Shown: in pieces, positions 1 to 10,794 of the stretch | How the letters are laid out: each line of letters starts with the position of its first letter | How positions within the stretch are numbered: the first letter of the stretch is position 1 | The notes under the pieces: model-generated | What the model was told of the DNA's origin: nothing | Seen by the model: the letters and a program-made list of their open reading frames with translations, nothing else | Databases searched by the model: none | Assembly: GCF_018129085.1 (NCBI RefSeq) | Contig: NZ_JAAGBB010000004.1 | Location: 174,568-238,567, forward strand | DNA: 64,000 nucleotides | Direction: 5' to 3' | Source: Plastoroseomonas hellenica | GTDB taxonomy: Bacteria > Pseudomonadota > Alphaproteobacteria > Acetobacterales > Acetobacteraceae | Translations under genes and position numbers: made by a program

Positions 1-431
1 AGGATGCGGATCGAGCCTTGCCGCACATAGCCGCGCTTCTCGTAGAAGCCATGGGCGCGAGCGAAGCGGGTGTCGGTCCAGAGCACCATCCGCTCCGCCC
101 CCGCCGTCCGCGCATGCGCTTCCGCGGTGTCGAGCAGCGTCTGGGCGAGGCCGCTGCCGCGCGCGGCGTTCGCCACATACATGCGGCAGATCTCCCAGGC
201 CGCATCCTCGCGCAGCGGCCTGGTGCCGACCATGCCGATGATGCGCCCGTCGCCCTCCGCCGCCCAGAGCACGCCGCCCGCCTCCGCGAACCAGGAGGCG
301 AGCGCGCGCAGCTCCGGCAATTCTCCATCCACATCGAGGACGCAGCCGGGATATTCCGCCCAGCAGGCGTCGATCAGCGCGATGAAGCCGTCCGCATCCG
401 CGTCCCGGCCGGGGCGGAGCGCGATGCTCAC
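1..431 (-). CDS. GNAT family N-acetyltransferase (C-terminus cut by window edge)
   Basis: Reading from a GTG at 431, about 143 codons run open to the window edge, so the C-terminal end is missing. The frame gives a GNAT fold: an acetyl-CoA-loop-like stretch (NAARGSGLAQTLLDTAEAHA), then a LWTDTRF strand and the late motif ARAHGFYEKRGYV typical of the family. The GTG overlaps the TGA of the upstream aminotransferase as GTGA, which indicates translational coupling. Substrate cannot be read from sequence; GNATs acetylate amines of small molecules, proteins or drugs using acetyl-CoA. Coupling to an amino-acid aminotransferase suggests an amino-acid-like substrate, but this is inference. Confidence 0.8.
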   Translation of the reverse strand, partial: MSIALRPGRDADADGFIALIDACWAEYPGCVLDVDGELPELRALASWFAEAGGVLWAAEGDGRIIGMVGTRPLREDAAWEICRMYVANAARGSGLAQTLLDTAEAHARTAGAERMVLWTDTRFARAHGFYEKRGYVRQGSIRI

Positions 432-1630
432 CGCAGGTCCCGGCAGAATTCCTGGATGCGCGCGCAGGCCTCGCGCAGGCTCGCGGTGTCGGTCGCGTAG
501 GAGATGCGGATATAAGGGCTCATGCCATAGGCGGAGCCCTGGACCGTCGCGACGTATTTCTCCTCCAGCAGCGCCAGGGCGAAGTCGCCGTCGGTCTCGA
601 TCCTGCGGCCGCCGGCGCTGGTCTTGCCGAGGCAGCCGGCGACATTCGGGAAGACGTAGAAGGCGCCCTCCGGCTTGTGGCAGGCAAGGCCGGGCGCCTG
701 GTTCAGCATGTCGACGACCAGGTCGCGGCGCTCCCGGTAGATCGCGGCGCGTTCGCGCACCAGATCCTGCGGGCCGTCCAGCGCCGCGGCGGCGGCCGCC
801 TGGCCGATGGTCGAGACGCCGGAGGTCGCCTGGCCCTGGATGTTGATCATGCCCTTGATCAGCGCCTTCGGCCCGCCGGCGAAGCCGACGCGCCAGCCGG
901 TCATCGCATAGGTCTTCGACGCGCCGTTGACCGTCAGCGTGCGGTCCTTCAGTCGCGGCTCCACCTCCGCGATGGTGCAGAACTCGAAGCCGTCATAGAC
1001 GAGGTGCTCATACATGTCGTCCGTCATCACCCAGACATGCGGATGGCGGAGCAGCACCTCGGCGATCGCCTGCATCTCCTCGCGGGAGCAGGCGGCACCG
1101 GTCGGGTTGTTCGGGAAATTCAGCATCACCCACTTGGTGTTGGGCGTGATCGCCGCTTCCAGATCCTCGGCGCGCAGCTTGAAGCCGTTGTTCTGCGGGC
1201 AGCTCACCAGCACCGGCTTGCCGCCAGCGACCTTCGCCATGTCGGCGTAGGAGATCCAGTAGGGCGCCGGGATCACGATCTCCTCGCCCGGGTTCACGCT
1301 CGCCATGAAGGCGTTGAAGATCGCCTGCTTGCCGCCGTTGGTGACGATGATCTCATCGAGCGCGTAGTCGAGCTTGTTGTCGCGCTTGAACTTGCGCTGG
1401 ATCGCTTGCTTCAGCTCCTTGGTGCCATCCTGCGGCGGATACTTCGTGTCGCCCGCCAGCGCCGCCTTGTGCGCCGCTTCGACTGCATGCGGCGGGCTCG
1501 CGAAATCCGGCTCGCCGGAGGCGAGGCTGATGACCTTAATGCCCTGCGCGGCCAGCTCGCGCGCCTTCACGGTCATGACAACGGAGGCGGAGATCGAGAA
1601 CTCCTTGAGGCGGTCGGCGAGGGCGGGCAT
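428..1630 (-). CDS. aatA: aspartate-type aminotransferase, PLP class I (copy 1)
   Basis: A 400-residue fold-type I PLP aminotransferase of the alphaproteobacterial aspartate aminotransferase subgroup. Visible motifs: GEPDF near residue 39, NFPNNPTGA at 171-179, and the Schiff-base lysine in SKTYAMTGWR (Lys239). Such enzymes exchange amino groups between aspartate (sometimes phenylalanine, tyrosine or prephenate) and 2-oxoglutarate in the cytoplasm. The ATG at 1630 gives the usual family length. It is about the same size as, and clearly paralogous to, the enzyme at 2151-3353, with a GNAT gene between them. Which paralogue is the housekeeping enzyme is not visible. Confidence 0.88.
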   Translation of the reverse strand: MPALADRLKEFSISASVVMTVKARELAAQGIKVISLASGEPDFASPPHAVEAAHKAALAGDTKYPPQDGTKELKQAIQRKFKRDNKLDYALDEIIVTNGGKQAIFNAFMASVNPGEEIVIPAPYWISYADMAKVAGGKPVLVSCPQNNGFKLRAEDLEAAITPNTKWVMLNFPNNPTGAACSREEMQAIAEVLLRHPHVWVMTDDMYEHLVYDGFEFCTIAEVEPRLKDRTLTVNGASKTYAMTGWRVGFAGGPKALIKGMINIQGQATSGVSTIGQAAAAAALDGPQDLVRERAAIYRERRDLVVDMLNQAPGLACHKPEGAFYVFPNVAGCLGKTSAGGRRIETDGDFALALLEEKYVATVQGSAYGMSPYIRISYATDTASLREACARIQEFCRDLR

Positions 1631-1662
1631 CGTGAGGGCTGTCCTATGTTGCGGCGGGAAGC

Positions 1663-2124
1663 CTAGTCCCCCGCCTTTGCGGCACCAAGATGGTCAGCTG
1701 AAGCGGCGATCCGCTTCTCGGCCGACCGCTCCATCAGATCGTCGAAATCCTGGCTGCTGACGAAGCGGAAGCCCTGGCGCTCCCAGAAGCGCCGGGCGCG
1801 GCTGCCCTTCAGCACCTCGATACGGATCGGCAAGGCTGGCAACTCGGCGCGCAAGGCGGCGAAGACCGCAGCACCGAGGCCCTGCCCCTGCGCGCTGGGC
1901 TCGATATAGAAGCCGTAGAGCTCGACATGATCGGCCGCTTCCGCCGTGGCGATGCAGCCGAGCAGACCGCCCTCGCCCTCGATCGCCCGCATCATCAGGG
2001 GATCAAAGCCCTCCCGCATGCGGCGGCGGCGGCGTTCCGGGTCGCAGCGGCCAAGCCGCTCCAGATCCGCACGCAGCACGCGGATGCTGAGGTCGAGCAG
2101 CGGCTCGAAATCCGCCTCCGCCAC
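1663..2124 (-). CDS. GNAT family N-acetyltransferase
   Basis: A short GNAT protein of 153 residues from the GTG at 2124. The acetyl-CoA binding region is seen as YIEPSAQGQGLGAAVFAALR, followed by SRARRFWERQGFRF, the usual C-terminal GNAT motif. The N-terminal strand appears to extend upstream in frame (APEFRLRPV before the GTG), so translation may begin earlier at a rare CTG near 2157, which would overlap the end of the upstream aminotransferase. The gene lies between the two aminotransferase paralogues on the same strand. Its substrate is unknown. Confidence 0.72.
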   Translation of the reverse strand: MAEADFEPLLDLSIRVLRADLERLGRCDPERRRRRMREGFDPLMMRAIEGEGGLLGCIATAEAADHVELYGFYIEPSAQGQGLGAAVFAALRAELPALPIRIEVLKGSRARRFWERQGFRFVSSQDFDDLMERSAEKRIAASADHLGAAKAGD

Positions 2125-2150
2125 CGGGCGCAGGCGGAATTCGGGCGCGG

Positions 2151-4202
<2,052 letters not shown>

Positions 4203-4206
<4 letters not shown>

Positions 4207-5054
4207 GCCCTTGATTCCAACCGCTGAAACAGCCGGATCGGCAGGATCAGCAGCACCAGCAGCGCGACGGCGAGCGCCGCGGCCAGCGGCCAGTCGCGGT
4301 TCTGGAAGAATTCCTGCCACAGCACCCGCCCGACCGGCAGCGCCTCCGACGGCCCGAGCAGCTCCGGGATCACGAACTCGCCGGCCGCCGGGATGAAGAC
4401 CAGCAGGAAACCGGCGATGATGCCGGGCAGCGCCAGCGGCAGGGTGACGGTGCGGAAGGCGGCGCCGGGCGTGGCGCCGAGGTCCATCGCCGCCTGTTCC
4501 AACACTGGATCCAGCCGCGACAGCGCGGCGTAGAGCGGCAGCACCGCGAAGGGCAGATAGGCGTGCAGCATGCCGGCCAGCATGGCGCCCTCGGTGTACA
4601 ACAGCGGTAACGGCTCCTGAACCACGCCAAGCCCGATCAGCAGGCCGTTGATCAGCCCCTGGTCGCGCAGCAGCCCGATGAAGGCGCCCATGCGCAGCAG
4701 GAAGCCGGTCCAGAAGGGCAGCAGCACCAGCGCCAGCAACAGCGCCTGCCGGGCGCGCGGCGCGCGGGCGATCGCGAGCGCCATCGGGAAGCCGAGCAGC
4801 AGCGCGAGTGCCGCCGTGCTCGTCGCGATGCGCAGCGCCCGCAGCAGCGAATCGAAATAGAACTCATCCTCGAAGAGCGTCGCGAAATTCCCGAGACTCC
4901 CCTGCCAGACCAAACCCGGCCCGACCGGCGGCGCGAAGGGTGGGATGCCTTCCGTACTCTGCCCGAGCGCGATGCCGAGCAGGATCACCGCCGGCGCCGC
5001 CACGAAAGCGAGCAGCCAGGCCCAAACGGGCACCAGGATCAGAAGCCTGCGCAT
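4203..5054 (-). CDS. potH: polyamine-type ABC transporter permease (PotH-like)
   Basis: A 283-residue permease from the ATG at 5054, whose first base is shared with the TGA of the ATPase gene (TGATG). A TTG one codon earlier would also be possible. It has an N-terminal membrane segment, a periplasmic stretch, then several membrane helices and an EAA loop, LEQAAMDLGATPGAAFRTVT. PotH/PotB-type proteins pair with PotI/PotC in the channel. Overlapping starts and stops across the whole operon indicate coupled translation. Confidence 0.86.
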
Positions 5055-6127
5055 CAAGCGGCGAGCGGTGCGAGGTCGTCCGGGTCCCAGGCGAGCGCCA
5101 CGCGCTCCCCCATTTCCGGCATCGGGTCATCGGCATGGACGGTGACGCGAAGCGCGCCGCCGGCCTCCAGCGCCACCACGAACAGCGTCGAATCGCCGCG
5201 GAAGGCAGCTTCGCGCACCACGCCCATGACGCGGTTGGGCCCGGTCTCCTCATGGCCGAGCGTCCGATGATCGGAGGGCCGAATGGCCCGGAGGTCTGAA
5301 TCGGATGCTCCACCGATGCGGGTCAGGCGGATATATTCCGGCCGCAGCGCATAGGCAGCGGCACCGGCCACCTGCGGCTTCAGCGGCAGAGTCGCGGGTT
5401 CCACGATATTCGCCGCCCCCAGGAACCTGGCCACGAAGGCGGTCGCCGGACGCCAATAGACCTCCTCCGGCGTGCCGACCTGCACCAGGCGCCCGCCCTC
5501 CAGCACCGCGATGCGGTCGGCGAGCGCCAGGGCCTCCTCCTGGTCGTGGGTCACCATGACGAAGGCGGCGCCGGTCTGGCGCTGCAGGGCACGCAGCTCG
5601 AACCCCGTCTGCTCGCGGAGCCCGGCATCCAGCGCCGCCAGCGGCTCGTCCAGCAACAACAAGCGCGGGCGCATCACCAGGCTGCGGGCGAGTGCCACCC
5701 GCTGGCGCTGCCCGCCCGAGAGATGGTGCGGCCGCCGCGCGCCGAGCCCGTCGAGCTTCACCAGCGCCAGTGCTTCCGCGATCCGGCGCGCCTGCTCGCC
5801 GCGCGCGACGCCGACGCGGCGCAGCCCATAGCCGACATTCTCGGCGACGCTCATATGCGGGAACAGCGCGTAGGACTGGAACATCATGTGGACCGGCCGC
5901 GCCCAGGGCGGATCCGCCGTGATGTCCCGCCCGTCCAGGAACAGCGCGCCGCCATCCGGCGCGTCGAGACCCGCGATCAGCCGCAGCAGGGTCGACTTGC
6001 CCGAGCCCGAGCCGCCGAGGAGGGCGAAGAACTCGCCGGGACGGATCGCGAGGTCGAGCGCATCCAGCGCCAGCGCGGCGCCGAAGCGCCGCGTCAGCCC
6101 ACGCGCCTCCAGCAGCGTATCGGCCAT
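5054..6127 (-). CDS. potA: polyamine-type ABC transporter ATPase (PotA/PotG-like) with in-frame repeat insertion
   Basis: A 357-residue cytoplasmic ATPase. Walker A is GGSGSGKST (about 38-46), the signature LSGGQRQR begins near 136, and Walker B LLLLDEP lies at 156-162, followed by the switch histidine in VTHDQEEAL. A C-terminal TOBE region begins at RPEYIRL (about 262). Between this and the next TOBE strand (NRVMGVVREAAFRGDS) lies an extra segment of roughly 20 residues encoded by a palindromic repeat at 5258-5310, which the family does not normally carry. The gene sits 5 bp downstream of the binding-protein gene and is coupled to the permease genes. It energises the importer. Confidence 0.9.
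   Translation of the reverse strand: MADTLLEARGLTRRFGAALALDALDLAIRPGEFFALLGGSGSGKSTLLRLIAGLDAPDGGALFLDGRDITADPPWARPVHMMFQSYALFPHMSVAENVGYGLRRVGVARGEQARRIAEALALVKLDGLGARRPHHLSGGQRQRVALARSLVMRPRLLLLDEPLAALDAGLREQTGFELRALQRQTGAAFVMVTHDQEEALALADRIAVLEGGRLVQVGTPEEVYWRPATAFVARFLGAANIVEPATLPLKPQVAGAAAYALRPEYIRLTRIGGASDSDLRAIRPSDHRTLGHEETGPNRVMGVVREAAFRGDSTLFVVALEAGGALRVTVHADDPMPEMGERVALAWDPDDLAPLAA
5258..5310. repeat. 53-bp palindromic repeat inside potA (copy A)
   Basis: An imperfect palindrome with outer arms GAGCGTCCGAT (5258-5268) and ATCGGATGCTC (5300-5310), and an inner stem GGGCC-GAAT-GGCCC (5276-5289). It is read in frame by potA (residues SDSDLRAIRPSDHRT) and inserts into the TOBE linker without disrupting the frame. 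A related copy with compensatory stem changes occurs at 39300-39348. Confidence 0.7.
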
Positions 6128-6132
6128 CCTGC

Positions 6133-7221
6133 TCAGCGCCCGGCCTTGAAGCGTGACCAGATGCGGGTGCGCAGCCGCTCCACCTGCTGGGACGGCGTGC
6201 CGGCGACGAAGCTCCCGGCGAGCGCCGCATCGGTCGGGTAGACGCTCGGGTCGTTGCGCACCGCTTCCGCGACCATGGGGCGGGAGGCCGGCACCGCATT
6301 CGGGTAGCGGACATGGGAGGTGATGGCGGCCATCACCTCGGGCCGCAGCACGAAGTCGATGAAGGCCTGAGCCGCTTCCGGGTTCGGCGCATCGGCCGGG
6401 ATCGCCAGCATGTCGAACCAGAGCTGGGCGCCGGCGGCCGGGGCCACATAGGCGATCTCGACGCCGCGCCCAGCTTCCCGCGCGCGCGCCGAGGCCTGGA
6501 TCACATCCCCCGAATAGGTGAGCGCCAGGCAGACATCGCCGGTCGCCAGCGCGTCGAGCACCGAGCCCGAGGGCAGGATCGCGCGCACATGGGGACGGAT
6601 CGCGAGCAGGGCGCGTTCCGCCGCGCGCAAATCATCCTGGCTCTGCGTGTTGGGATCGAGGCCGAGATGGCGCAGCACCGAAGGGATCACGTCGGTGGCG
6701 CTGTCCATCACCTGGATGCCGCAGCGGGAGAGCCGCTGCGCATTCCGCGGATCGAGGAGCAGAGCGAGGGTGTCCATCGGGGCATCCGGTGCCGCGGCGC
6801 GCACCCGATCCGGCCGGATGCCCATGCCGACCGTGCCCCAGAGATAGATCGCGCCATGACGGTTGTCGGGATCGACACTCGCCGCCCGCGCCATCAAGGC
6901 GGGATCGAGGTTGCGCCAGTTCGGGATGCGCGCCCGGTCGAGCGGCCGAAGGGCACCGGCGCGCACCAGCCGGGCGAAGGTCGGCTCGCTGGTCGGCACG
7001 ATGAGGTCATAGCCGGACCGCCCGGCCGAGAGCTTGCCCTCCAGCGTCTCCAGGCTATCGAAGACGTCGTAGCGCACCCGGATGCCGGTCTCCGCCGTGA
7101 AGCGCTGCACCACATAGGGGTCGATGTAGTCCGACCAGTTGTAGATGTTCAGCACCGGCTGCGCCCGCGCCGGCAGGGCGGCGAGCAGCAGCAGGGCCAG
7201 GGCGGTCAGCAGGCGCGGCAT
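6133..7221 (-). CDS. potF: polyamine-type ABC transporter substrate-binding protein (PotF/PotD-like)
   Basis: A 362-residue periplasmic binding protein. The ATG at 7221 gives a clean signal peptide (MPRLLTALALLLLAALPARA) followed by the family hallmark LNIYNWSDYIDP. The frame is open to 7305, but the added residues would spoil the signal peptide. PotF/PotD proteins capture putrescine, spermidine or related amines and deliver them to the PotH/PotI channel. It is the first gene of the operon. The actual ligand may be another amine or amino acid, since this family is broad. Confidence 0.87.
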   Translation of the reverse strand: MPRLLTALALLLLAALPARAQPVLNIYNWSDYIDPYVVQRFTAETGIRVRYDVFDSLETLEGKLSAGRSGYDLIVPTSEPTFARLVRAGALRPLDRARIPNWRNLDPALMARAASVDPDNRHGAIYLWGTVGMGIRPDRVRAAAPDAPMDTLALLLDPRNAQRLSRCGIQVMDSATDVIPSVLRHLGLDPNTQSQDDLRAAERALLAIRPHVRAILPSGSVLDALATGDVCLALTYSGDVIQASARAREAGRGVEIAYVAPAAGAQLWFDMLAIPADAPNPEAAQAFIDFVLRPEVMAAITSHVRYPNAVPASRPMVAEAVRNDPSVYPTDAALAGSFVAGTPSQQVERLRTRIWSRFKAGR

Positions 7222-7314
7222 CGCATTGGTCCTCGTGATCCGGGCCGATGTTCGCCGCTGCGGCGCGGCGACGGAAGGGGCCAGGCGCGCCCGGGCGGAG
7301 GCCATGCCGCATTT

Positions 7315-7560
7315 TCAGGCCCGGCGTGACCACCAGAAGCAGCCGGCCGCGCTGGTGGCACCGAGCAGCGCCAGCGCGAACGGCCACCAGGCGAAGCCCG
7401 ATTCCTCCTCCGGCGCGGCGAGCACGATGGGCTCGGCGAGCCGCGGCGGCGGGTCGGCCAGGACCAGGGGCGGTGGCGGCGCCTCCGGCATGGCGGTGTC
7501 CGGTGGCGCCGCGGCCCGGCTCCGGCCCGACCGGCCGGGGCCTCTGCTGGCTCGGGACAT
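7315..7560 (-). CDS. small proline-rich single-pass membrane protein, unknown
   Basis: An 81-residue frame with a basic N-terminus, a proline-rich stretch (PEAPPPPLVLADPPPRL) and one C-terminal hydrophobic helix (FAWWPFALALLGATSAAG) ending in WWSRRA. This tail-anchored arrangement resembles sorted C-terminal anchors, but no known sorting motif is seen. An alternative start is an internal ATG about 23 codons in. It faces away from the MmgE/PrpD gene. Function unknown; coding status is likely but not certain. Confidence 0.45.
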   Translation of the reverse strand: MSRASRGPGRSGRSRAAAPPDTAMPEAPPPPLVLADPPPRLAEPIVLAAPEEESGFAWWPFALALLGATSAAGCFWWSRRA

Positions 7561-7628
7561 TCACGGGCCTATGGACGGGCTCCGTGGAGGGCGGAAGATG
7601 GTGGAAACTTGAGGAAAGGCTCACGTCC

Positions 7629-9023
7629 ATGACCGCATCCCTGCCGCCACTGCTTCCTGACGCGACCCGTGACCTCGCCTGCTTCGCCGCGGGTCTGCGG
7701 TACGAGGACCTGCCGAAAGCCGTCATCGAGCGCGCCAAGCTCTGCCTGCTCGATGGCATCGGCGTCTGCCTGCACGGCGCCGACCTGCCCTGGACGCGCA
7801 TCCTGCGGGAGGTCGTGCTGGCCGAAGGCGGTGACGGGCGCGCCAGCATCTGGGGCAGCGGCGCCAAGGCTTCCCTGGCCAAGGCCGTGCTGGTGAACAG
7901 CACCGCGGGCCATGGCTTCGAGATGGACGACATCCACAAGGATTCGGTGCTGCACCCGAATTCCATCGTGACGCCGATCGGCCTCGGCTTCGCCGAGGCG
8001 ACCGGGGTCAGCGGACGCGACCTGCTGACCGCTGTTGTCGCCGGCTACGAGGTCGGCACCCGGGTCGGCAATGCGGCGACGACGCAGCTCTTCCTCAACG
8101 GCTTCCATCCGCAGGGCACCAGCGGCGCCTTCGTGGCCGCGGCGACGGCCGGCCGCCTGCTCGGCCTCGATGCCGGGCGGATGCAGCATGCGCTCGGCAT
8201 CGCGGGCTCGCTCGGCAGCGGGCTGATGGCCGCGCAGGAGGGTGCGATGGTGAAGCGCCTGCATGCCGGACGCGCCGCCGAGGCCGGCCTCCAGGCAGCC
8301 CAACTCGCCGAGCGCGGCTTCACCGGCATCCCCGACGTGCTGGAGGCCGGCTATGGCGGCTTCCTGAGCACGCTCTCCGGCAAGCCCGACATCGCCCGCC
8401 TGACCGAAGGCCTCGGCACCACCTGGGAGACGCTGGCCGTCGGCTACAAGATGTACCCGAGCGTCACCAGCATCCACGCCGCGCTCGACGCGCTGAAAGC
8501 CATCATGCGCCGCCACGGCCTCACCGCGGCCGACATCGCCAGGATCCAGGCCGGCGTCGGGCATATGACCCATGTCCACACCGCCTGGGACTACAAGCCG
8601 GCCGGCATCACCGCGGCGCAGATGAACATCTTCTTCGGCCTGGCGACCATCGCGCTGCACGGCGACGCCACCGCCGAGGCCTATGTCGAGGCGCGGTTGC
8701 AGGATCCCGACTTGCTCCGCTTCATGCAGCGCATCGAAGTCTTCGAGGACGAGGCGATCGATGCCCGCGGCCGCGCCGCCCGCCATGCCTGCCGCATGGA
8801 GGTCACGGCGGTGTCCGGCGAACGCTTCATCGAAGACGTCTTCGACCGGCGCGGCAGCCCCGAGAACCCGGTCAGCGCTGCCGAGATCGAGGCGAAGTTC
8901 CGGACCAACACGCGGGGCCGCCTGCCGGACGCCGCGGCCGATCGCCTGATCGCCTTAGTCGGGCGCGTCGAGGCGCTCGACAGCCTCGCCGGGATCACCG
9001 GCCTGCTCGCCGAGGCGCGCTGA
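7629..9023 (+). CDS. MmgE/PrpD family protein
   Basis: A 464-residue protein of the MmgE/PrpD family, which includes 2-methylcitrate dehydratase, cis-aconitate decarboxylase and many uncharacterised relatives. Family features visible: LLDGIGVCLHGA near the N-terminus, GHGFEMDDIHKDSVLHPNS, HPQGTSGAFVAAAT, and the central KRLHAGRAAEAG (here KRLHAG, as usual). The ATG at 7629 is preceded by GAGGAAAG; the frame is open further upstream but into the intergenic region. No prpB or prpC neighbours are present, so methylcitrate-cycle function is not supported. The exact substrate is unknown. Confidence 0.85.
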   Translation: MTASLPPLLPDATRDLACFAAGLRYEDLPKAVIERAKLCLLDGIGVCLHGADLPWTRILREVVLAEGGDGRASIWGSGAKASLAKAVLVNSTAGHGFEMDDIHKDSVLHPNSIVTPIGLGFAEATGVSGRDLLTAVVAGYEVGTRVGNAATTQLFLNGFHPQGTSGAFVAAATAGRLLGLDAGRMQHALGIAGSLGSGLMAAQEGAMVKRLHAGRAAEAGLQAAQLAERGFTGIPDVLEAGYGGFLSTLSGKPDIARLTEGLGTTWETLAVGYKMYPSVTSIHAALDALKAIMRRHGLTAADIARIQAGVGHMTHVHTAWDYKPAGITAAQMNIFFGLATIALHGDATAEAYVEARLQDPDLLRFMQRIEVFEDEAIDARGRAARHACRMEVTAVSGERFIEDVFDRRGSPENPVSAAEIEAKFRTNTRGRLPDAAADRLIALVGRVEALDSLAGITGLLAEAR

Positions 9024-9026
9024 ACG

Positions 9027-9329
9027 CTACCGCGGCGCTTCCGGCGTCGGCTGGCCGGGACGCTGCGGCGGCACCAGCGGTGTCCGCGATGGGTCCGGCG
9101 CCGGTGGCCGCGTCGGCGCCACGATGCCGGGATCAGCGGCGGGTGGAGGCGCGCTGCGCGGCGACGGCCGCGGCTCCCCATTGGGCGGGCGCGGGCTCGG
9201 CGGCGTCGGCTCGATCCGCTCCGGCACCAGGGTCCCGGCTGGCGGTGGCGCAGGTATGGTCTGGGCAGCGGCGCCGGCCGCAGTCAGCACCGCGACCGCG
9301 ACCGCCAGAATGCCATGTCGCCTGTCCAT
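9027..9329 (-). CDS. small secreted proline-rich protein, unknown
   Basis: A 100-residue protein with a signal peptide (MDRRHGILAVAVAVLTAAGA, cleavage near AAAQ) followed by a very proline-rich mature part (PPSPRPPNGEPRPSPRSAPP and similar) rich in arginine. Such low-complexity exported proteins are common in high-GC alphaproteobacteria and have no assigned function. The stop is 4 bp from the convergent MmgE/PrpD stop. The frame upstream of 9329 is open, but the signal peptide marks the start. Confidence 0.6.
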   Translation of the reverse strand: MDRRHGILAVAVAVLTAAGAAAQTIPAPPPAGTLVPERIEPTPPSPRPPNGEPRPSPRSAPPPAADPGIVAPTRPPAPDPSRTPLVPPQRPGQPTPEAPR

Positions 9330-9491
9330 GCTTCTGCCTCCCATCATCGGAGGGGAAGCGCATGACGCGCCTGCCGGTTGCTTTCGTGCCGACCCCGAGG
9401 CGTTTCCGCCGAGTGAACGCCATGTCACGCCGCGGCGCCAGTAGGCCGGATATGAACCGGCCATAGCGCATGCCCGGAACCCGGAGGATCG

Positions 9492-10151
9492 ATGCTCGCC
9501 AATCTTCTCGCCACCCTGGCGAGCGCGATCACCTCCGTCATCCTCGCCGGCGGCTATGGCGGCGTCGCGGCGCTGATGGCGATCGAATCCGCCTGCATTC
9601 CCCTGCCCTCCGAGATCATCATGCCCTTCGCGGGCTACCTGGTGTCGACCGGCCACTTCAGCTTGGTCGGAGCAGCGACGGCGGGTGCGCTGGGCTGCAA
9701 CATCGGATCGACCATCGTCTACACCCTGGCCGCACACGGTGGCCCGGCGCTGATCCGGCGCTGGGGCAGGTTCGTCCTGCTCAGCTCGCAGGAACTCGCC
9801 TGGGCGGAGCGCTTCTTCGCCCGCCACGGCGCCATCACGGTCTTCATCGGCCGGCTGCTGCCGGTCATCCGCACCTTCATCGCCCTTCCCGCCGGCATCG
9901 CGCGCATGCGGCAGGTGACGTTCCAGGCCTATACCTTCGTCGGCTCCTGGCTCTGGTGCTATGCGCTGGCCTATGTCGGCGCTGAGCTCGGCGAGCGTTG
10001 GGACAGCGACCCGGCACTCCGGGCGGTCTTCCATCGCCTGGATGCAGCAATCCTGGTTGCATTGGTTGCGCTGGGGGCGTGGTTCGCCTGGCGGCATCTC
10101 CGCGCTGCCAAGGCCGGCAGGGGACGTCCCGGAAACCGGGCTTCCGGCTAA
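9492..10151 (+). CDS. dedA: DedA family integral membrane protein
   Basis: A 219-residue DedA/Tvp38-type protein with four to five membrane segments. The motif ESACIPLPSEIIMPFAGYL carries the acidic/proline signature, and GRLLPVIRTFIALPAGIARM contains the conserved arginine-proline region. DedA proteins are thought to flip or scramble lipid carriers and phosphatidylethanolamine and to need the proton motive force. The ATG at 9492 is preceded by GGAGGAT. Its stop overlaps the stop of a convergent 46-codon gene. Confidence 0.87.
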   Translation: MLANLLATLASAITSVILAGGYGGVAALMAIESACIPLPSEIIMPFAGYLVSTGHFSLVGAATAGALGCNIGSTIVYTLAAHGGPALIRRWGRFVLLSSQELAWAERFFARHGAITVFIGRLLPVIRTFIALPAGIARMRQVTFQAYTFVGSWLWCYALAYVGAELGERWDSDPALRAVFHRLDAAILVALVALGAWFAWRHLRAAKAGRGRPGNRASG

Positions 10152-10288
10152 GTCCGCGCCCCGGCGTCGGTCAAGCTGACCGGCATCAGGAGCGAGCTGC
10201 CGCCCGGCGGTCCCATCACCCAATTCATGGCGGCGATTCCACCGACGCTCAGAACCGCCACCAGCAGCACGATCCAAACTTCGCGCAT
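10148..10288 (-). CDS. 46-residue single-pass membrane peptide
   Basis: A short frame starting MREVWIVLLVAVLSVGGIAA, with one strong hydrophobic helix followed by NWVMGPPGGSS and a soluble tail. It converges on dedA, sharing stop-codon bases. It is too small to classify; the coherent N-terminal membrane helix and the lack of any competing gene on that stretch argue that it is real. Function unknown. Confidence 0.45.
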   Translation of the reverse strand: MREVWIVLLVAVLSVGGIAAMNWVMGPPGGSSLLMPVSLTDAGART

Positions 10289-10604
10289 GACCCCACCGAT
10301 GCTCGTGGGAATATCCTACCGCAGCACGAGGCGATGGGCTGTCAACGCATCCGCGAGGAAGCGCGACTGTGATCGGTTCACGGACCCGATCGAGGCCTCA
10401 TCCAGAAGTAGAATTTCGGACGAAGAGATATGTTCTCCTGGAAGATCTGAGCAGATTTTCGTCAACGGAATCGGGATTTTCTTACATTTCTTAAGCAAAA
10501 GCGAAGCCGATCGCCGAAAAGAGCAAATATCGGCCACCAGCCGATTGCCAGTGGGCCGCCACCCCTGGCACAAGTGGCTCTCAAACCCGTGACGGAGCGA
10601 GACC
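10289..10604. other. intergenic stretch with locally low GC
   Basis: About 315 bp without a convincing gene. The part from roughly 10370 to 10540 is clearly less GC-rich than the surroundings (for example TTTTCTTACATTTCTTAAG near 10470-10495). It lies between two small diverging genes and is likely to hold promoters; no consensus site can be assigned with confidence. Confidence 0.5.
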
Positions 10605-10769
10605 ATGCGCATCGCGCTGGCGGCCGCCTTGCTCGCGATGGCGTTCCTGCCCGGCTGTCAGGAGCGGCCACAGACCTTCCACGTGCTGCCCGCCTTCGAA
10701 CGCGGGCTGCTGGCCCTGGCGGCTCCACCGGACGGCGCGATTCTCCCGGCGCATCCGCGCGCTTCGTGA
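10605..10769 (+). CDS. 54-residue lipoprotein
   Basis: Starts MRIALAAALLAMAFLPGC, a short signal peptide ending in a lipobox-like FLPGC with Cys18 as the lipidated residue, followed by 36 residues with no recognised domain. GGAGCGA lies just upstream of the ATG. Similar tiny lipoproteins occur widely in proteobacteria, generally with unknown roles. Confidence 0.55.
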   Translation: MRIALAAALLAMAFLPGCQERPQTFHVLPAFERGLLALAAPPDGAILPAHPRAS

Positions 10770-10794
10770 CGGCGGTCGCCCGACCGGCAAGGCG

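Noticed and set aside
10567..10590. Sigma-54-type promoter before the 54-residue lipoprotein
   Set aside because: TGGCAC is present, but the expected TTGC element at the right spacing is not.
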